In this document: positions 24,957-33,848 of the stretch, one piece after another
Layout: each line of letters starts with the position of its first letter
Numbering within the stretch: the first letter of the stretch is position 1
Source of the DNA: CAYRAV01 sp964422365
GTDB lineage: Bacteria > Bacillota > Clostridia > Lachnospirales > Lachnospiraceae
Reading direction: 5' to 3'
DNA length: 53,725 nt
Assembly (NCBI GenBank): GCA_964422365.1
Contig: CAYRAV010000014.1
Span: 1 to 53,725, forward strand
Notes under the pieces: generated by a model
The model's database searches: none
The model's input: only the letters and a program-made list of their open reading frames with translations
Told to the model about the DNA's origin: nothing
Made by a program: the position numbers and the translations under genes

Positions 24957-27352
24957 TTCAACACCCCCAAAATCTCTTCTTCCAACTGTAAACCTGTTGT
25001 ATACAAATCTTTATATAAGGCAAGATTCTGCTTGACATCTTCTGCCTTCTTATTGTAGAGTGCTGCCACTTTCTCTGCAATGCTGTCTATCTCTGATGGA
25101 AGAAAATAGCTGAACGCCAGCCTAAGTTCCGGGAGCACTTCCATAAAATCTTCCATACAAAATCCTTTGAGCAAACGATTAATGATGATAATAAATTCAT
25201 TTCCTACAAGTACAATATCTCTTGCAGTACAGAACAGTCCTCTTAAAAATACGGCTCCCTGGCGGTGCATTTCTTCGCTGCCTGACAGATAGCCATTTAA
25301 TGCTCTGCTGATTTCTGTCTTGTATGAAACATCATTACCATAAAGCAGACCAAGTATCGCTCCATAGAGTGCTGGTTCGGGATTTTCTTCTAAAATCATC
25401 GCTCTAAATGTCTCAAAAAGCTGTTCATATTCCCTGCCTGCTCTGTCCTTAGATGCAAGATTGTACAGTATTTTACAAATTTTGATACATTCCTGTGAAT
25501 ATTCTGCATTGACATGAATCATAGAAGACAGCATCATAATCATTTTTTGAAAACATTTACTTAAGAAATATTCTGCCCTTATCTGCCCTGTATGGTACAA
25601 AGTTTTAAGTGAATCCAACAGATCAAAATAATAAATTCCTCTTCCAATAGAAAAGAAATCTCCATCCTTTATAATGATATCATCCATCTTCCGGACAGAT
25701 TTCTCCGAAACATCAATTCCCATCAGAAAACATTCCACATAAATCTTTGCAGCTTCGCCGCATTTTTGCGTACTTTGCAGATATCTTGAAGAGAGAACAC
25801 TGCAAGCCTCTTTTATGGTTGCACCATATGCACTAGAATCTATCAGCGCAGAATCTGTTCTGATACTGTAGCTGTAAGACCATACCTCACGAATACGGCT
25901 GCGGTCGGTATTACGTATCATGTCTGCACCCTTTATGCGTTTTGCAAAATTCGCATGGAGGAAATCCAATTGATAGAAAAAACGGCTAATTTCCATATGC
26001 CGTGGTTTTGAGAAAATGTCTAATTCTATTTTTTGCTCAGCAATTGTATTTTTTTTCAGTTTGTATTTTTCACACAATTCTTCAAAATTTATCAGTAATG
26101 GTGCCTTTGGAGCGTTACTGCACAACTGTCCAACTTTGGAACCGGTTGCAATTTTGCTTAATATCTTTAACGGAATATCACTTGCTCCATTCAGTTCTCC
26201 TTTGACAAAACAGCTTTGCACACTGTCATAGAGTTCATAAAGTCCTGGTGCCTTTTTATCACGAAGCAAAGAAAGTCCTTCATACATTGTTACTGCTGAT
26301 GATATGTCTGACATTGTAATAAGCAGGTTTTCTTTGTTTCCTGCCTTTGCAGTTTTCAAAAGAAAATCAAGAACTGTATGATAGTAAATATCAGAACTTT
26401 CTTCTTTTAATGGTGTTTTGTCTTTCATCTGCTGCCATACTTTTTCATAAAAACCCGGATTCTGCATACCCGCTGCATATCCATTCAGTGCATCTGCTGC
26501 CTCAAGAGAATATGCCATAGCATAAACATTTTGTATCTTCTCATTGAAATGATGCAGTTTTACTTCCTGTATCTCCTGTTCTGACTGAAGCAGTTCATAT
26601 AGTCCCGGTGTATGGAATCCTCCTGTTACAACAAGGGTACGATTGTATTTTTCAGATGCTTTTTTAATGTTAGATGCCATATACTGCTCCCGTATCAGGC
26701 AGCCGTCTTCCTGCATCCTCTCCTTTGGTGTGTTTTGGCGTGTCAGATAACAGTATGACATCATTCTTGCAGCAAATTCCTCTGAACTGATGTACAAAGC
26801 ATCTATCTCAAAAAATTTTTCCCAAAATTCCTCAAAGTTTCTTAGGCCTGTTTTTTCACAAAGTGCATGAAAGATTTTATTTTCAGAAAGATAGTAGTCA
26901 TCATTATAATTGGATATCTCCCTTTTTGTCCGTATCCCCATATTTTCTGCTGTATGGAGCAAAATCTCACCATAAGGAAGATCAATAAAACTGCTTTCAA
27001 TCTTTCGTTCTTTTGCCTGCAAAAGTGCATTGTATTCCGGCGATGTATTCAAAAAAGGATAGTAACATTTATAATCGTTTCCCTCCTCATCAATCAGCTT
27101 GTCTGTGTCCTTATAAAAATAATAGAATGCTGCCGGCAGCACTGTATCTTCATCGGTCAGTATAGGAATAAGCTGATTTGCATTCTGCGGTCCTTCCACC
27201 AAAATACAATCTGGTTCATACTCCTTGATTACATTGATAAGATGAAAAGAACAGCCAGGACTGTGATGCCTTATGGGAAAATAGAGAATAGGCTGCTGAT
27301 AATCAAATGGTATTATTTCAAATATTTCCTTGTTTTGTAAAATTCTTTCCAT
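24953..27352 (-). CDS. DUF5682-like protein of the MoxR-vWA module (YehM-like)
   Basis: A 799-residue protein opening with PIRHHSPGCSFHLINVI (H29, H30) and CILVEGPQN, the hallmark of DUF5682 proteins. A further motif, TLVVTGGFHTPGLYEL, lies near residue 245 and the acidic FEIDALY near 170. The His, Glu and Gly-His pattern recalls EreA/ChaN-type hydrolase folds, but I cannot assign catalysis. The C-terminal half is helical. The start overlaps the MoxR gene end by 40 bp and its stop overlaps the vWA start, so MoxR, this protein and the vWA protein are tightly coupled. E. coli YehM occupies the same place. It is the component most likely to act on a target molecule. Confidence 0.8.
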   Translation of the reverse strand: MERILQNKEIFEIIPFDYQQPILYFPIRHHSPGCSFHLINVIKEYEPDCILVEGPQNANQLIPILTDEDTVLPAAFYYFYKDTDKLIDEEGNDYKCYYPFLNTSPEYNALLQAKERKIESSFIDLPYGEILLHTAENMGIRTKREISNYNDDYYLSENKIFHALCEKTGLRNFEEFWEKFFEIDALYISSEEFAARMMSYCYLTRQNTPKERMQEDGCLIREQYMASNIKKASEKYNRTLVVTGGFHTPGLYELLQSEQEIQEVKLHHFNEKIQNVYAMAYSLEAADALNGYAAGMQNPGFYEKVWQQMKDKTPLKEESSDIYYHTVLDFLLKTAKAGNKENLLITMSDISSAVTMYEGLSLLRDKKAPGLYELYDSVQSCFVKGELNGASDIPLKILSKIATGSKVGQLCSNAPKAPLLINFEELCEKYKLKKNTIAEQKIELDIFSKPRHMEISRFFYQLDFLHANFAKRIKGADMIRNTDRSRIREVWSYSYSIRTDSALIDSSAYGATIKEACSVLSSRYLQSTQKCGEAAKIYVECFLMGIDVSEKSVRKMDDIIIKDGDFFSIGRGIYYFDLLDSLKTLYHTGQIRAEYFLSKCFQKMIMMLSSMIHVNAEYSQECIKICKILYNLASKDRAGREYEQLFETFRAMILEENPEPALYGAILGLLYGNDVSYKTEISRALNGYLSGSEEMHRQGAVFLRGLFCTARDIVLVGNEFIIIINRLLKGFCMEDFMEVLPELRLAFSYFLPSEIDSIAEKVAALYNKKAEDVKQNLALYKDLYTTGLQLEEEILGVLK

Positions 27353-28461
27353 ATTCCACCGACCTCTTCTGCTCTGCTTCTTACTACAGTGTTAAAATAT
27401 CCTCTTAATTTCTCTAAATCATCTTTTGAATCCTTACAAACTGCATTATTCAGATTTTCTGTCAATTCTGAAAGCTGTATGTGATCTTCTTCATAGTACC
27501 ACGCATTAGAAAGTGTCTGATAATAAACAGATACTGCCTCTGCTGTACTCATAACTGCGGTTGGTTTATCAATTTTTATTCCTGTTTCAGATACTCCTTC
27601 ACGCAGTTCATGGTAGGTAATTGCCAAAAGTTCTGCTACATCTGTGTCAATCGGCATTTCAATCTTGTCAGCAATTGCACTTTGTTCCACTTCATTCATA
27701 ATAATCTGTTTTTCCAGCTTTACATTCTGGACAGGATTTACTGTTTCAAAATTGAAACGGCGTTTTAAGGCACTTGACATTTCATTTACACCTTTGTCCC
27801 TGATATTCGCAGTACCGATAATATTAAATCCCGGATTTGCAAAAAGCAGACCTTCTTCTTCAAGTTCAGGAATATTCAAAACCTTATCACTCATAACAGA
27901 AATCAGACTATCCTGAATTTCCGCAGGAGTTCTTGTGATTTCTTCAAACCTGGTTATGATTCCTTTAGACATTCCGGTATAAAGCGGGGATGGCACCAGT
28001 GCTTCCTTGACGGGCCCCTTTGCAAGCAAAAGTGCATAATTCCAACTATATTTAATCATATCCTCTGTTGTACCTGCTGTTCCTTGAATGGTATTGGTGC
28101 TTGTCCCACTGATTGCTGCTGATAACAATTCTGACAACATGGTTTTTGCAGTACCTGGTTCTCCTACAAGCATAAGTCCTCTGCTGCCGGCAAGCGTGAT
28201 AATGCATCTTTCCACAAGTGCATCATTGCCAAAAAATTTTTTGGTAATCGTTTTCTTTTCTCCTTTATATTCTATCGGTTCTTGTGAACCTAATATAAAT
28301 GTACGAACTGCTTTTGGTGATAAAAACCAATTTTCAGGTTTTCTTCCTGTATCATTTGCCTGCAGGGCAGCCAATTCCTCCGCATATCTTATCTCCACAG
28401 GCGGTTTTATAAAATTCTTTTCCAACTGAAATTCCTCCATATTTTTAAATAATTGTAACAA
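27313..28461 (-). CDS. MoxR-family AAA+ ATPase (YehL-like)
   Basis: A 382-residue AAA+ ATPase. Walker A GEPGTAKT is at residues 100-107, a Walker B-like TRFEEITRTP follows near 166 (E in place of the usual D), and sensor 1 GTANIRDKG comes near 210, then the helical lid with QSAIADKIEMP. MoxR ATPases form hexamers that remodel target proteins or complexes with a vWA partner, which is encoded two genes downstream. The start is unclear: TTG at 28461 or ATG at 28440 (MEEFQLEK); neither has a strong ribosome binding site, which may limit its synthesis. It is the first gene of the six-gene module that runs to 15412. Confidence 0.88.
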   Translation of the reverse strand: MLQLFKNMEEFQLEKNFIKPPVEIRYAEELAALQANDTGRKPENWFLSPKAVRTFILGSQEPIEYKGEKKTITKKFFGNDALVERCIITLAGSRGLMLVGEPGTAKTMLSELLSAAISGTSTNTIQGTAGTTEDMIKYSWNYALLLAKGPVKEALVPSPLYTGMSKGIITRFEEITRTPAEIQDSLISVMSDKVLNIPELEEEGLLFANPGFNIIGTANIRDKGVNEMSSALKRRFNFETVNPVQNVKLEKQIIMNEVEQSAIADKIEMPIDTDVAELLAITYHELREGVSETGIKIDKPTAVMSTAEAVSVYYQTLSNAWYYEEDHIQLSELTENLNNAVCKDSKDDLEKLRGYFNTVVRSRAEEVGGIWKEFYKTRKYLK

Positions 28462-28506
28462 CTCGTTTATACTGTATTTCTCATGTTCTGCCTTTTGTCA
28501 ATATCC

Positions 28507-28523
28507 CCCCGCAAGCTGCGGGG
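28507..28523. terminator. GC-rich hairpin between YdcF gene and MoxR module
   Basis: CCCCGCA (28507-28513) and TGCGGGG (28517-28523) pair with a 3-nt loop. It lies 19 bp past the YdcF-like stop and 60 bp before the MoxR gene start. No T-run follows on the minus strand, so it is a weak terminator or a roadblock/leader hairpin of the MoxR transcript. Confidence 0.4.
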
Positions 28524-28541
28524 AAGGAAACCTATGACAGA

Positions 28542-29303
28542 TTAAATCACTCCTGTCACTTTATATTTTACAATTGCAAAAAACTCTCTTACCATATAAT
28601 TGATAAAAAGTATCTCATCTGAACCTGCACTAATTCCACATACCTCATAACCTTTTTTCTTACAAACTGCAACGGTTCTATATACATGAAAATTATTTGT
28701 AATGATGCCAATCTCTGGTTTTTGTTTCTCTGACATCTTTTGAATCATCTCCATTGAAAATTCAATGTTCTGATTTGTGTTGACAGACCGATCTTCCATA
28801 ATAATTCTGTCATCTGCTATTCCCTGTTGTACCAGATAATTTTTCATGCACTGTGCTTCTGATAAATCCTCCCCCTCTCCTTGTCCGCCTGATACGATAG
28901 CAATTGTATCAGGATTGTCTTTCAAATACTGATTCGCCCTTTCTAATCTTTTAGAAAGTGATTTCGTAATATAAGTTCCCCTTACCTGTGCACCCAAAAC
29001 AATCACATAATCTAAGTTATCCTTTGGTGTTTTAGACATTGCTGAAACAATACATACTTCCACAGTAACAAAGAAAAGCAGACAGAGCCCGCAAAACACA
29101 CCAAATACTGATTTTATCCCAACAGGTATTCGGATTCCCTTTTTATACATCACTCCTGATACAGCCGCGATTACAGCAAATATCAGTATTGCCAGAAACC
29201 ATACTGATGCAAATGCTGTGTGTAATCCGGCATAGGCAGTTATCATACTATAATAAACCAGGCACACTACAGCAAGTATTCCAAAAATAACCATACAAAA
29301 CAT
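28542..29303 (-). CDS. YdcF/SanA-like DUF218 membrane protein
   Basis: About 253 residues: three N-terminal membrane segments (MVIFGILAVVCLVYYS, SVWFLAILIFAVIAAVSG, SVFGVFCGLCLLFFVTV), then an extracytoplasmic DUF218 domain with DYVIVLGAQ, AIVSGGQG, DRSVNTNQNI and TNNFHVYR. The family is linked to cell-envelope integrity and vancomycin tolerance (SanA) in other bacteria; substrates are unclear. I chose the ATG at 29303 (MFCMVIFG), which follows GAGGAG, over a longer start inside the lipase gene. It follows the esterase gene directly (stop 29305), so the two share an operon. Confidence 0.85.
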   Translation of the reverse strand: MFCMVIFGILAVVCLVYYSMITAYAGLHTAFASVWFLAILIFAVIAAVSGVMYKKGIRIPVGIKSVFGVFCGLCLLFFVTVEVCIVSAMSKTPKDNLDYVIVLGAQVRGTYITKSLSKRLERANQYLKDNPDTIAIVSGGQGEGEDLSEAQCMKNYLVQQGIADDRIIMEDRSVNTNQNIEFSMEMIQKMSEKQKPEIGIITNNFHVYRTVAVCKKKGYEVCGISAGSDEILFINYMVREFFAIVKYKVTGVI

Positions 29304-29304
29304 A

Positions 29305-30138
29305 TTAAAATCCACTCCTCTGCAATTCTCTGACAACATTTATGTAAAAGTCAACCATATCTGATATTCCTTCTCCCTGTTTTTTTGTAAGACGGCGTCT
29401 GCGTAAATCCACTTCATCGCAATGGGAGATTCCCCTGTTAGAATTGCTTTTATAAATTCCTTTGAATACTCCCCACTGAACTGCTCTTGGAGAAAGCAGT
29501 CCATCATTTTCCCCTTCAATCAGCTTCACAACGAAATGTGGAAAAAACAAAAGAATATCACTAAAAGAATTTTTCATAACAAATGCATAGCTTTGATAAT
29601 ACACCTTTTCATTATCCGGATTATTTTGATTGAACACAGCTGCAGATTCTGTTGTAAGGGAATGGAACACCTGATAGGTATCTGGATTTTTATCACCACA
29701 TATTCTAAGCCATACATTTGCACATATAGCAGCAAAACGAACGAAGCAGTCTGGCATTTTCAGCAATAAATCTACTGTTTTCGATCCATGATGCGGAGTG
29801 CTGATTGTTGTAACAGATGCTACTTTATCCCCCATTCCAAGTGTTGAGATGGCATATCTGACATCCAGTCCGCCCTTTGAATGTGCAATGATATTTACTT
29901 TTTCTGCTCCTGTTTCTTCTAAAATTTCCTCTATCCTGCATTTTAATTTCTCAGCATTTTTTTCAATGGTTCCATTTCCATCCTGCCCGCCATAATAGAT
30001 GGCACAATTTTCCTCTTTCAGTTTGCGAGGTATTCTGCCCCAGTAATTTAATCTGTTATTATCCCGAAAACCCATTCCATGAACCAATAACAGTGGATAT
30101 TTCGTAGGCAGTACTCCGGTATTTCTCTTTTGCTTCAT
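29305..30138 (-). CDS. Alpha/beta-hydrolase esterase/lipase
   Basis: A 277-residue alpha/beta hydrolase of the triacylglycerol lipase type. It shows the oxyanion region LLLVHGMGFRD, the nucleophile elbow IIAHSKGGLDVRY (Ser in AHSKGG), STPHHGS, the likely acid in EGENDGLLS and the histidine in GISHCDE. No signal peptide is visible with the start at 30138 (AAAGGTG upstream); a longer frame to 30291 adds an implausible, partly repeat-derived N-terminus. The downstream YdcF gene suggests an envelope-related role. Substrate unknown. Confidence 0.85.
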   Translation of the reverse strand: MKQKRNTGVLPTKYPLLLVHGMGFRDNNRLNYWGRIPRKLKEENCAIYYGGQDGNGTIEKNAEKLKCRIEEILEETGAEKVNIIAHSKGGLDVRYAISTLGMGDKVASVTTISTPHHGSKTVDLLLKMPDCFVRFAAICANVWLRICGDKNPDTYQVFHSLTTESAAVFNQNNPDNEKVYYQSYAFVMKNSFSDILLFFPHFVVKLIEGENDGLLSPRAVQWGVFKGIYKSNSNRGISHCDEVDLRRRRLTKKQGEGISDMVDFYINVVRELQRSGF

Positions 30139-30528
30139 TTTTCTTGCACCTTTCACTTTGCTGCTGCCCAAAATGCTCAGGCATACAGCGCCTTTCATAG
30201 GAAGAGGAACGCTGCTCTGGCAAATCATCCTCTCCCCATTCTGCCATAATGCGATAATTTTTTCTGTTGTTTGTATTATAATAGCAGCCATGCCTTTTGT
30301 AAAGCTCTGGTACAGCGAAAATTACATTCGAATCTTTGAAACATAACATATTTTCTGAAAGTACTGCTTCACAACGCAGAGGTGTGCAGATTGTGCAATG
30401 AATTTTCAAACACGCTTTAATATGCCTCCAATTCCAATGTATCCAATTTTCCAGCCTCCAATATTTTTAGTTTACTCTGGCAATTGCCTATTTCATTTAC
30501 TATGCTGCAATCAAATAAATCATTACTG
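30139..30528. other. Gene-free stretch with a solo right end of repeat family 1
   Basis: No convincing gene on either strand. Positions 30400-30419 carry AATTTTCAAACACGCTTTA preceded by GTGCAGATTGTGCAATG, the right end of the family-1 element (compare 9008-9041). No matching left end is seen nearby. The remainder is AT-rich leader sequence for the esterase operon. Confidence 0.45.
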
Positions 30529-30951
30529 CTATTCCCTCTCCCTAAGCTTTTGATTCATTTTTTCTGCCATCTGATAATCAACCCAGTAAGAAACCAATAA
30601 CACAACAATAAATACAAACGCAATTGCCGCAACCATTCCTAAAATCTGTTTCCAATCATTTCTTTTACACCAGCCAAAATAAAATGCACAAAACAAAACT
30701 GTGGCATTGACAAAAATATAATATAAAATAGTACGAATCTGCATGGAATGTTTTGACACATCTTCTTCAAAAGGTAATATAACGCTCCCTATTGCACATA
30801 CTCCTGATACAATCAGGATCTGCCACAGAAGATTTATTCCAAATTCAGTTTCATGGCTCCAAAATACCTGAATATAAACTGCTGCTATGAACACTATTCC
30901 TGTTGTAATTCTCGTAAATAATGACACAATACTTTCTAATCGTTTCAACAT
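30529..30951 (-). CDS. DUF3021-type membrane protein
   Basis: A 140-residue protein with four membrane helices (ITTGIVFIAAVYIQVFW, LLWQILIVSGVCAIGSVIL, ILYYIFVNATVLFCAFYF, MVAAIAFVFIVVLLVSYWV) and a short charged C-terminal tail. Such four-helix DUF3021 proteins are typically encoded directly behind a LytTR regulator in Firmicutes and are thought to restrain it at the membrane. Here the LytTR gene ends 92 bp upstream, with a 50-bp repeat element in between. Confidence 0.75.
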   Translation of the reverse strand: MLKRLESIVSLFTRITTGIVFIAAVYIQVFWSHETEFGINLLWQILIVSGVCAIGSVILPFEEDVSKHSMQIRTILYYIFVNATVLFCAFYFGWCKRNDWKQILGMVAAIAFVFIVVLLVSYWVDYQMAEKMNQKLRERE

Positions 30952-30989
30952 AGCTGCTATTCCTTTCTCTTATTTTTATGTCCCCTGCC

Positions 30990-31039
30990 AGAGTGTATCT
31001 GAAAATTGCTTGTTACAATCAATTTTTCAGACACGCTCT
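30990..31039. mobile_element. Minimal (50-bp) copy of repeat family 1
   Basis: AGAGTGTATCTGAAAATT (30990-31007) and AATTTTTCAGACACGCTCT (31021-31039) are inverted ends separated by only TGCTTGTTACAATC-like interior sequence. The copy is a nearly perfect hairpin between the LytTR and DUF3021 genes and could affect their coupling. Confidence 0.65.
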
Positions 31040-31042
31040 AAT

Positions 31043-31480
31043 CTATACTCCTAATTTTTCCTTAAGCAGACGGACATATTGCCTGGAAATAATCACTTTC
31101 TCTCCGTTTTTTAGTAATGCCTCATAACGTCCGCTAAATGCTGGTGTTAGACTCTTAATTTTGTTCAGATTCAGAATAGAGGCTTTGGCAGACCGGATAA
31201 AATCCCGTTCCGGCAGTTCTTCTGTCAGTTCATAAAGTTTGCTTTTAATCTCATAAACTTCCGACTCACAGTATGCAAATACCTTTTGATCCACTGATTC
31301 AAAATAATAAATGTCCTCTGGTCTGATAAAGAAAATCTCTCCCTCTTTATATGCTGTAATTGTGCTATTTCCCTTTTTAAAGCGATTAATCAGTTTTACC
31401 ATTTCCTCATCTAGCTGACTACATTTAATAATGATTTCCTCTTCCTCATTAGGTCCTGTATCTATAATTGTAATTTTCAT
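31043..31480 (-). CDS. LytTR-family DNA-binding regulator
   Basis: A 145-residue single-domain regulator. The C-terminal ~95 residues form a LytTR DNA-binding domain (GEIFFIRPEDIYYFESVDQKVFAY, KLYELTEELPERDFIRSAKASILNLNKIKSL, GRYEALLKNGEKVIISRQYVRLLKEKLG). The N-terminal ~45 residues (MKITIIDTGPNEEEEIIIKC) are the usual extension of stand-alone LytTR regulators, not a receiver domain. It is encoded between an ABC transporter and a DUF3021 protein, the standard arrangement for autoregulated transporter control. It probably governs the transporter promoter near 33.7 kb. Confidence 0.9.
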   Translation of the reverse strand: MKITIIDTGPNEEEEIIIKCSQLDEEMVKLINRFKKGNSTITAYKEGEIFFIRPEDIYYFESVDQKVFAYCESEVYEIKSKLYELTEELPERDFIRSAKASILNLNKIKSLTPAFSGRYEALLKNGEKVIISRQYVRLLKEKLGV

Positions 31481-31580
31481 TTCAATAACTCCCGTCTTGT
31501 ATGATTCCTATATTTTATAGAAAACCGCCATGCACTCTAAGTGTACCACCATAAATGAAAGCTATGAGAAGCATGTCGGA

Positions 31581-31645
31581 ATACCTTATCGGACGAAGTC
31601 CGCCAGCCCCAATGGGCATGAATTGCGGTATGCCCATTAGGGTAT
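31581..31645. repeat. Copy of the shared GC hairpin core
   Basis: ATACCTTATCGGAC, GTCCGCCAGCCC and ATGGGCATGAATTGCGGTATGCCCAT align closely with 8936-8992 (inside the family-1 element) and with 42045-42108 (inside the kinase gene). It forms stacked hairpins (GGAC/GTCC and GGGCAT/ATGCCC). It lies in the 217-bp gap between permease and LytTR genes without the family-1 ends. Confidence 0.6.
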
Positions 31646-31650
31646 ATTGC

Positions 31651-31684
31651 AATACCGTTTTTTGCTAAAGCAAAAAATGGTATT
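31651..31684 (-). terminator. Hairpin after the ABC permease gene
   Basis: AATACC-TTTTTTGC pairs with GCAAAAAA-GGTATT over about 15 bp with one mismatch and a 4-nt loop, starting 14 bp after the permease stop. The stem itself is T-rich on the minus transcript. It probably attenuates reading from the ABC genes into LytTR. Confidence 0.5.
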
Positions 31685-31697
31685 TTCATAGAAATCT

Positions 31698-32612
31698 CTA
31701 TCTGTCATTGATATTCCGCCTTTTCTGGATTATTGCAATCACTATAAATGCAATTATACCACAACTTATCAAAAATAAAATCTGAAATATGCCGGATACA
31801 ATATTTTCTCCCATTTTCACTTGAATCCCCATATATTCCTTGTACTCTGTTATCAACTGCGAAGGTACGTCTGAAAAAGTGTTTTTCAAAGCAGCTTCAC
31901 AACATATACTCCTCATTAAGGATGTGCCATGAAGAATCGGAATATATTTTAACACTGTGGCAACTCCCTCCGGAAGAAAACCCATTGGAAGATAAATGGC
32001 TCCCACAAATCCCACAAGGGTTCCGACTACTGTTCCCACACCAGACCATGCACTGCTGCTCTTTACAAATAATGCCGCCAGATACATGATAACTGCAAAA
32101 ATACTAACATTTAAGACAATCAGCAGCAGAATCTTTCCAAATGCCAATGCACTTAGCATTTCACCGCCAGTGGCTGTAATATATATAAGTGCAGTCACCA
32201 AAGTGAGCATACAAAAGAAAATGCCAATCAGTATTGCAGAAAGAATATAGGAAAATGCAATGATGCTGCGGGAAACCGGTGCACAATAAAAGCTGATTAG
32301 TTTTCCTTCATGAATATCTTCTACCATCGTACCAACTACGGTTAATGTAACCGTAACTGCATTCACTACTAAAATACCTGCCAATGTCCAATATTGTATC
32401 AAATGTTTTGCATTTTCTGTGTCTGCATGGGTATCCCGTATCCCTCCATATTCCTCTAGTAAACTTATCACATTGCTTTCATTCATATTGCCAAGAAATA
32501 TGCCCATCAGCATTAGCACAATTAACATAGCAAGCAGTGAGAAAAATACTGCTCCCTGATCCTTTAAAAATACCATACAATTCCGTTTTGTTAAATTAAT
32601 TAATTTCTTCAT
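31698..32612 (-). CDS. ABC-2 type transporter permease
   Basis: A 304-residue permease with six membrane spans: near the N-terminus (GAVFFSLLAMLIVLMLMG), LAGILVVNAVTVTLTVVG, a span around SYILSAILIGIFFCMLTLVTALIYI, ILLLIVLNVSIFAVIMYL, GTVVGTLVGFVGAIYLPMGF and ILFLISCGIIAFIVIAII. The pattern is that of DrrB/YadH-type exporters. Start ATG 32612 follows GGGAGGA and overlaps the ATPase stop by 17 bp. It pairs with the ATPase upstream to export a drug, lipid or peptide; substrate unknown. Regulated with LytTR/DUF3021 by gene order. Confidence 0.88.
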   Translation of the reverse strand: MKKLINLTKRNCMVFLKDQGAVFFSLLAMLIVLMLMGIFLGNMNESNVISLLEEYGGIRDTHADTENAKHLIQYWTLAGILVVNAVTVTLTVVGTMVEDIHEGKLISFYCAPVSRSIIAFSYILSAILIGIFFCMLTLVTALIYITATGGEMLSALAFGKILLLIVLNVSIFAVIMYLAALFVKSSSAWSGVGTVVGTLVGFVGAIYLPMGFLPEGVATVLKYIPILHGTSLMRSICCEAALKNTFSDVPSQLITEYKEYMGIQVKMGENIVSGIFQILFLISCGIIAFIVIAIIQKRRNINDR

Positions 32613-33525
32613 TGTCCATTCCTCCCGCCACATTTAAAAATACATCATCCATCGTTCCCTGAATTACCTCAAAGCCTTGTATCTTATATTTCATTTTCTC
32701 CAAAAGCGGCATGGCAGAAAGGGTATTTTCTATTTTCACTAAAATCCGTTCTTTTTTTATGGAATATTCCAAATGAAACCCATTTAGTTCTGCCAGTATT
32801 TCTGCTTTATATTCTGCTTTTGGAAGCAGATATAATTTATCCTTTGCATAAGTTTCCTTTAGTGAAAATGGTGTTCCATACTGTATCAAATGCCCACGGT
32901 CCATAATTCCAATGTGATTTGCTTTTGCTGCCTCTTCCATATAATGAGTTGTTAAAAATACAGTCATGTTCAGTTCTGCCTGCAGAATATGTATCGTTTC
33001 CCACACATTTTTTCTGGTTGCCGGGTCTAATCCTGTGGTAGGTTCATCCAAAAACAAAATATCCGGTGTATGCATCAGTGCTCTCGCAATTTCACATTTT
33101 CTTTTTTGTCCCCCCGAAAGTTTACCAAATGGTCTGTTTAACACATCTGCCAAATCTAGAACTTCGGCTGCACGAGTAACGTTTTTTTGTAACTTACTTT
33201 TGTCTTTTTCATATAAGCCTCCCCGCAGCAACAGATTTTCCTTTACTGTCAGCAGTTTATCCAGACAATTGTTTTGATAAACCACACCAATATGATGTTT
33301 AACGACTTCCTTTTCTTTGACAATATCAAAACCATTTACCCATGCTTCTCCTCCACTGGGCTCCTGTAACGTACAAAGCATATTAATCGTAGTAGATTTA
33401 CCTGCACCATTGACTCCAAGAAATCCAAATAACTCACCCTTTTGCACTGTAAAGCTAATGTCATCTACTGCTTTTGCATCCTTGTAATATTTTTTCAAAT
33501 GTTTTACTGTTATAATCTCTTCCAT
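32596..33525 (-). CDS. ABC transporter ATPase (DrrA-like)
   Basis: A 309-residue ATPase with Walker A GVNGAGKST, Q-loop VVYQNN, signature LSGGQKRKCEIARAL, Walker B ILFLDEPTTGLDP, H-loop TTHYMEEA, and the ~80-residue C-terminal extension common in DrrA-type exporters. I use ATG 33525 (MEEIITVKHLKKYY) after AAGGAG; upstream in-frame sequence is hydrophobic noise reading through the promoter. It is the first gene of the ABC-LytTR-DUF3021 set. A 69-bp element shared with the region upstream of the two-component system at 40.6 kb lies about 160 bp upstream. Confidence 0.93.
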   Translation of the reverse strand: MEEIITVKHLKKYYKDAKAVDDISFTVQKGELFGFLGVNGAGKSTTINMLCTLQEPSGGEAWVNGFDIVKEKEVVKHHIGVVYQNNCLDKLLTVKENLLLRGGLYEKDKSKLQKNVTRAAEVLDLADVLNRPFGKLSGGQKRKCEIARALMHTPDILFLDEPTTGLDPATRKNVWETIHILQAELNMTVFLTTHYMEEAAKANHIGIMDRGHLIQYGTPFSLKETYAKDKLYLLPKAEYKAEILAELNGFHLEYSIKKERILVKIENTLSAMPLLEKMKYKIQGFEVIQGTMDDVFLNVAGGMDNEEIN

Positions 33526-33682
33526 ATTTCTGCTCCTTCCTAAAATGATTGCTATTCTACTATAACAATTGTAAACATTTATACAAGAGCAGAAACTGTA
33601 AGTTGCAAAATGAAAAGGGTAAGTTGTAAGCAGAACTATGTAACTGTAAGAAAGCTGCCATATTATAATCAAATAATAATAT

Positions 33683-33751
33683 GGGACTGCCGCATTAAAA
33701 TCAAATAATACAACATATCATTTATAGCTGAGATATCAATCACTATATATG
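33683..33751 (-). promoter_or_regulatory. 69-bp element shared with 40450-40520
   Basis: Read on the minus strand it runs CATATATAG, ATATCTCAGCTATAA, TTGTAT-ATTTGATTTTAA, GCGGCAG-CCC, matching the copy at 40450-40520 at roughly four of five positions, and in the same orientation relative to the downstream gene. It lies upstream of the ABC ATPase start. A common regulatory element or part of a dispersed repeat are both possible. Confidence 0.5.
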
Positions 33752-33800
33752 ATATGATTTTGACTTAATGGGACAATCCCATGTTATACTTTTGCCTTAG

Positions 33801-33823
33801 CGAGTATTTTAAAACACGCTCTA
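33801..33823. repeat. End fragment of repeat family 1
   Basis: ATTTTAAAACACGCTCTA resembles the family-1 right end with one or two changes. It lies next to GGCAAA-type sequence, as the copy at 40264-40434 does on its outer side, suggesting that the end and the 69-bp element travel together. Confidence 0.4.
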
Positions 33824-33848
33824 GAGGCACCTATTTTATTACCAACAT

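Noticed and set aside
30059..30409. Minus-strand frame upstream of the lipase gene
   Set aside because: Composed partly of repeat-element DNA and the lipase 5' region in another frame; no family resemblance.
32596..33672. Extended N-terminus for the ABC ATPase back to 33672
   Set aside because: The extra 49 residues are hydrophobic and rich in Ser/Tyr/Cys, read through the promoter region, while ATG 33525 has an AAGGAG site and starts the normal family sequence.
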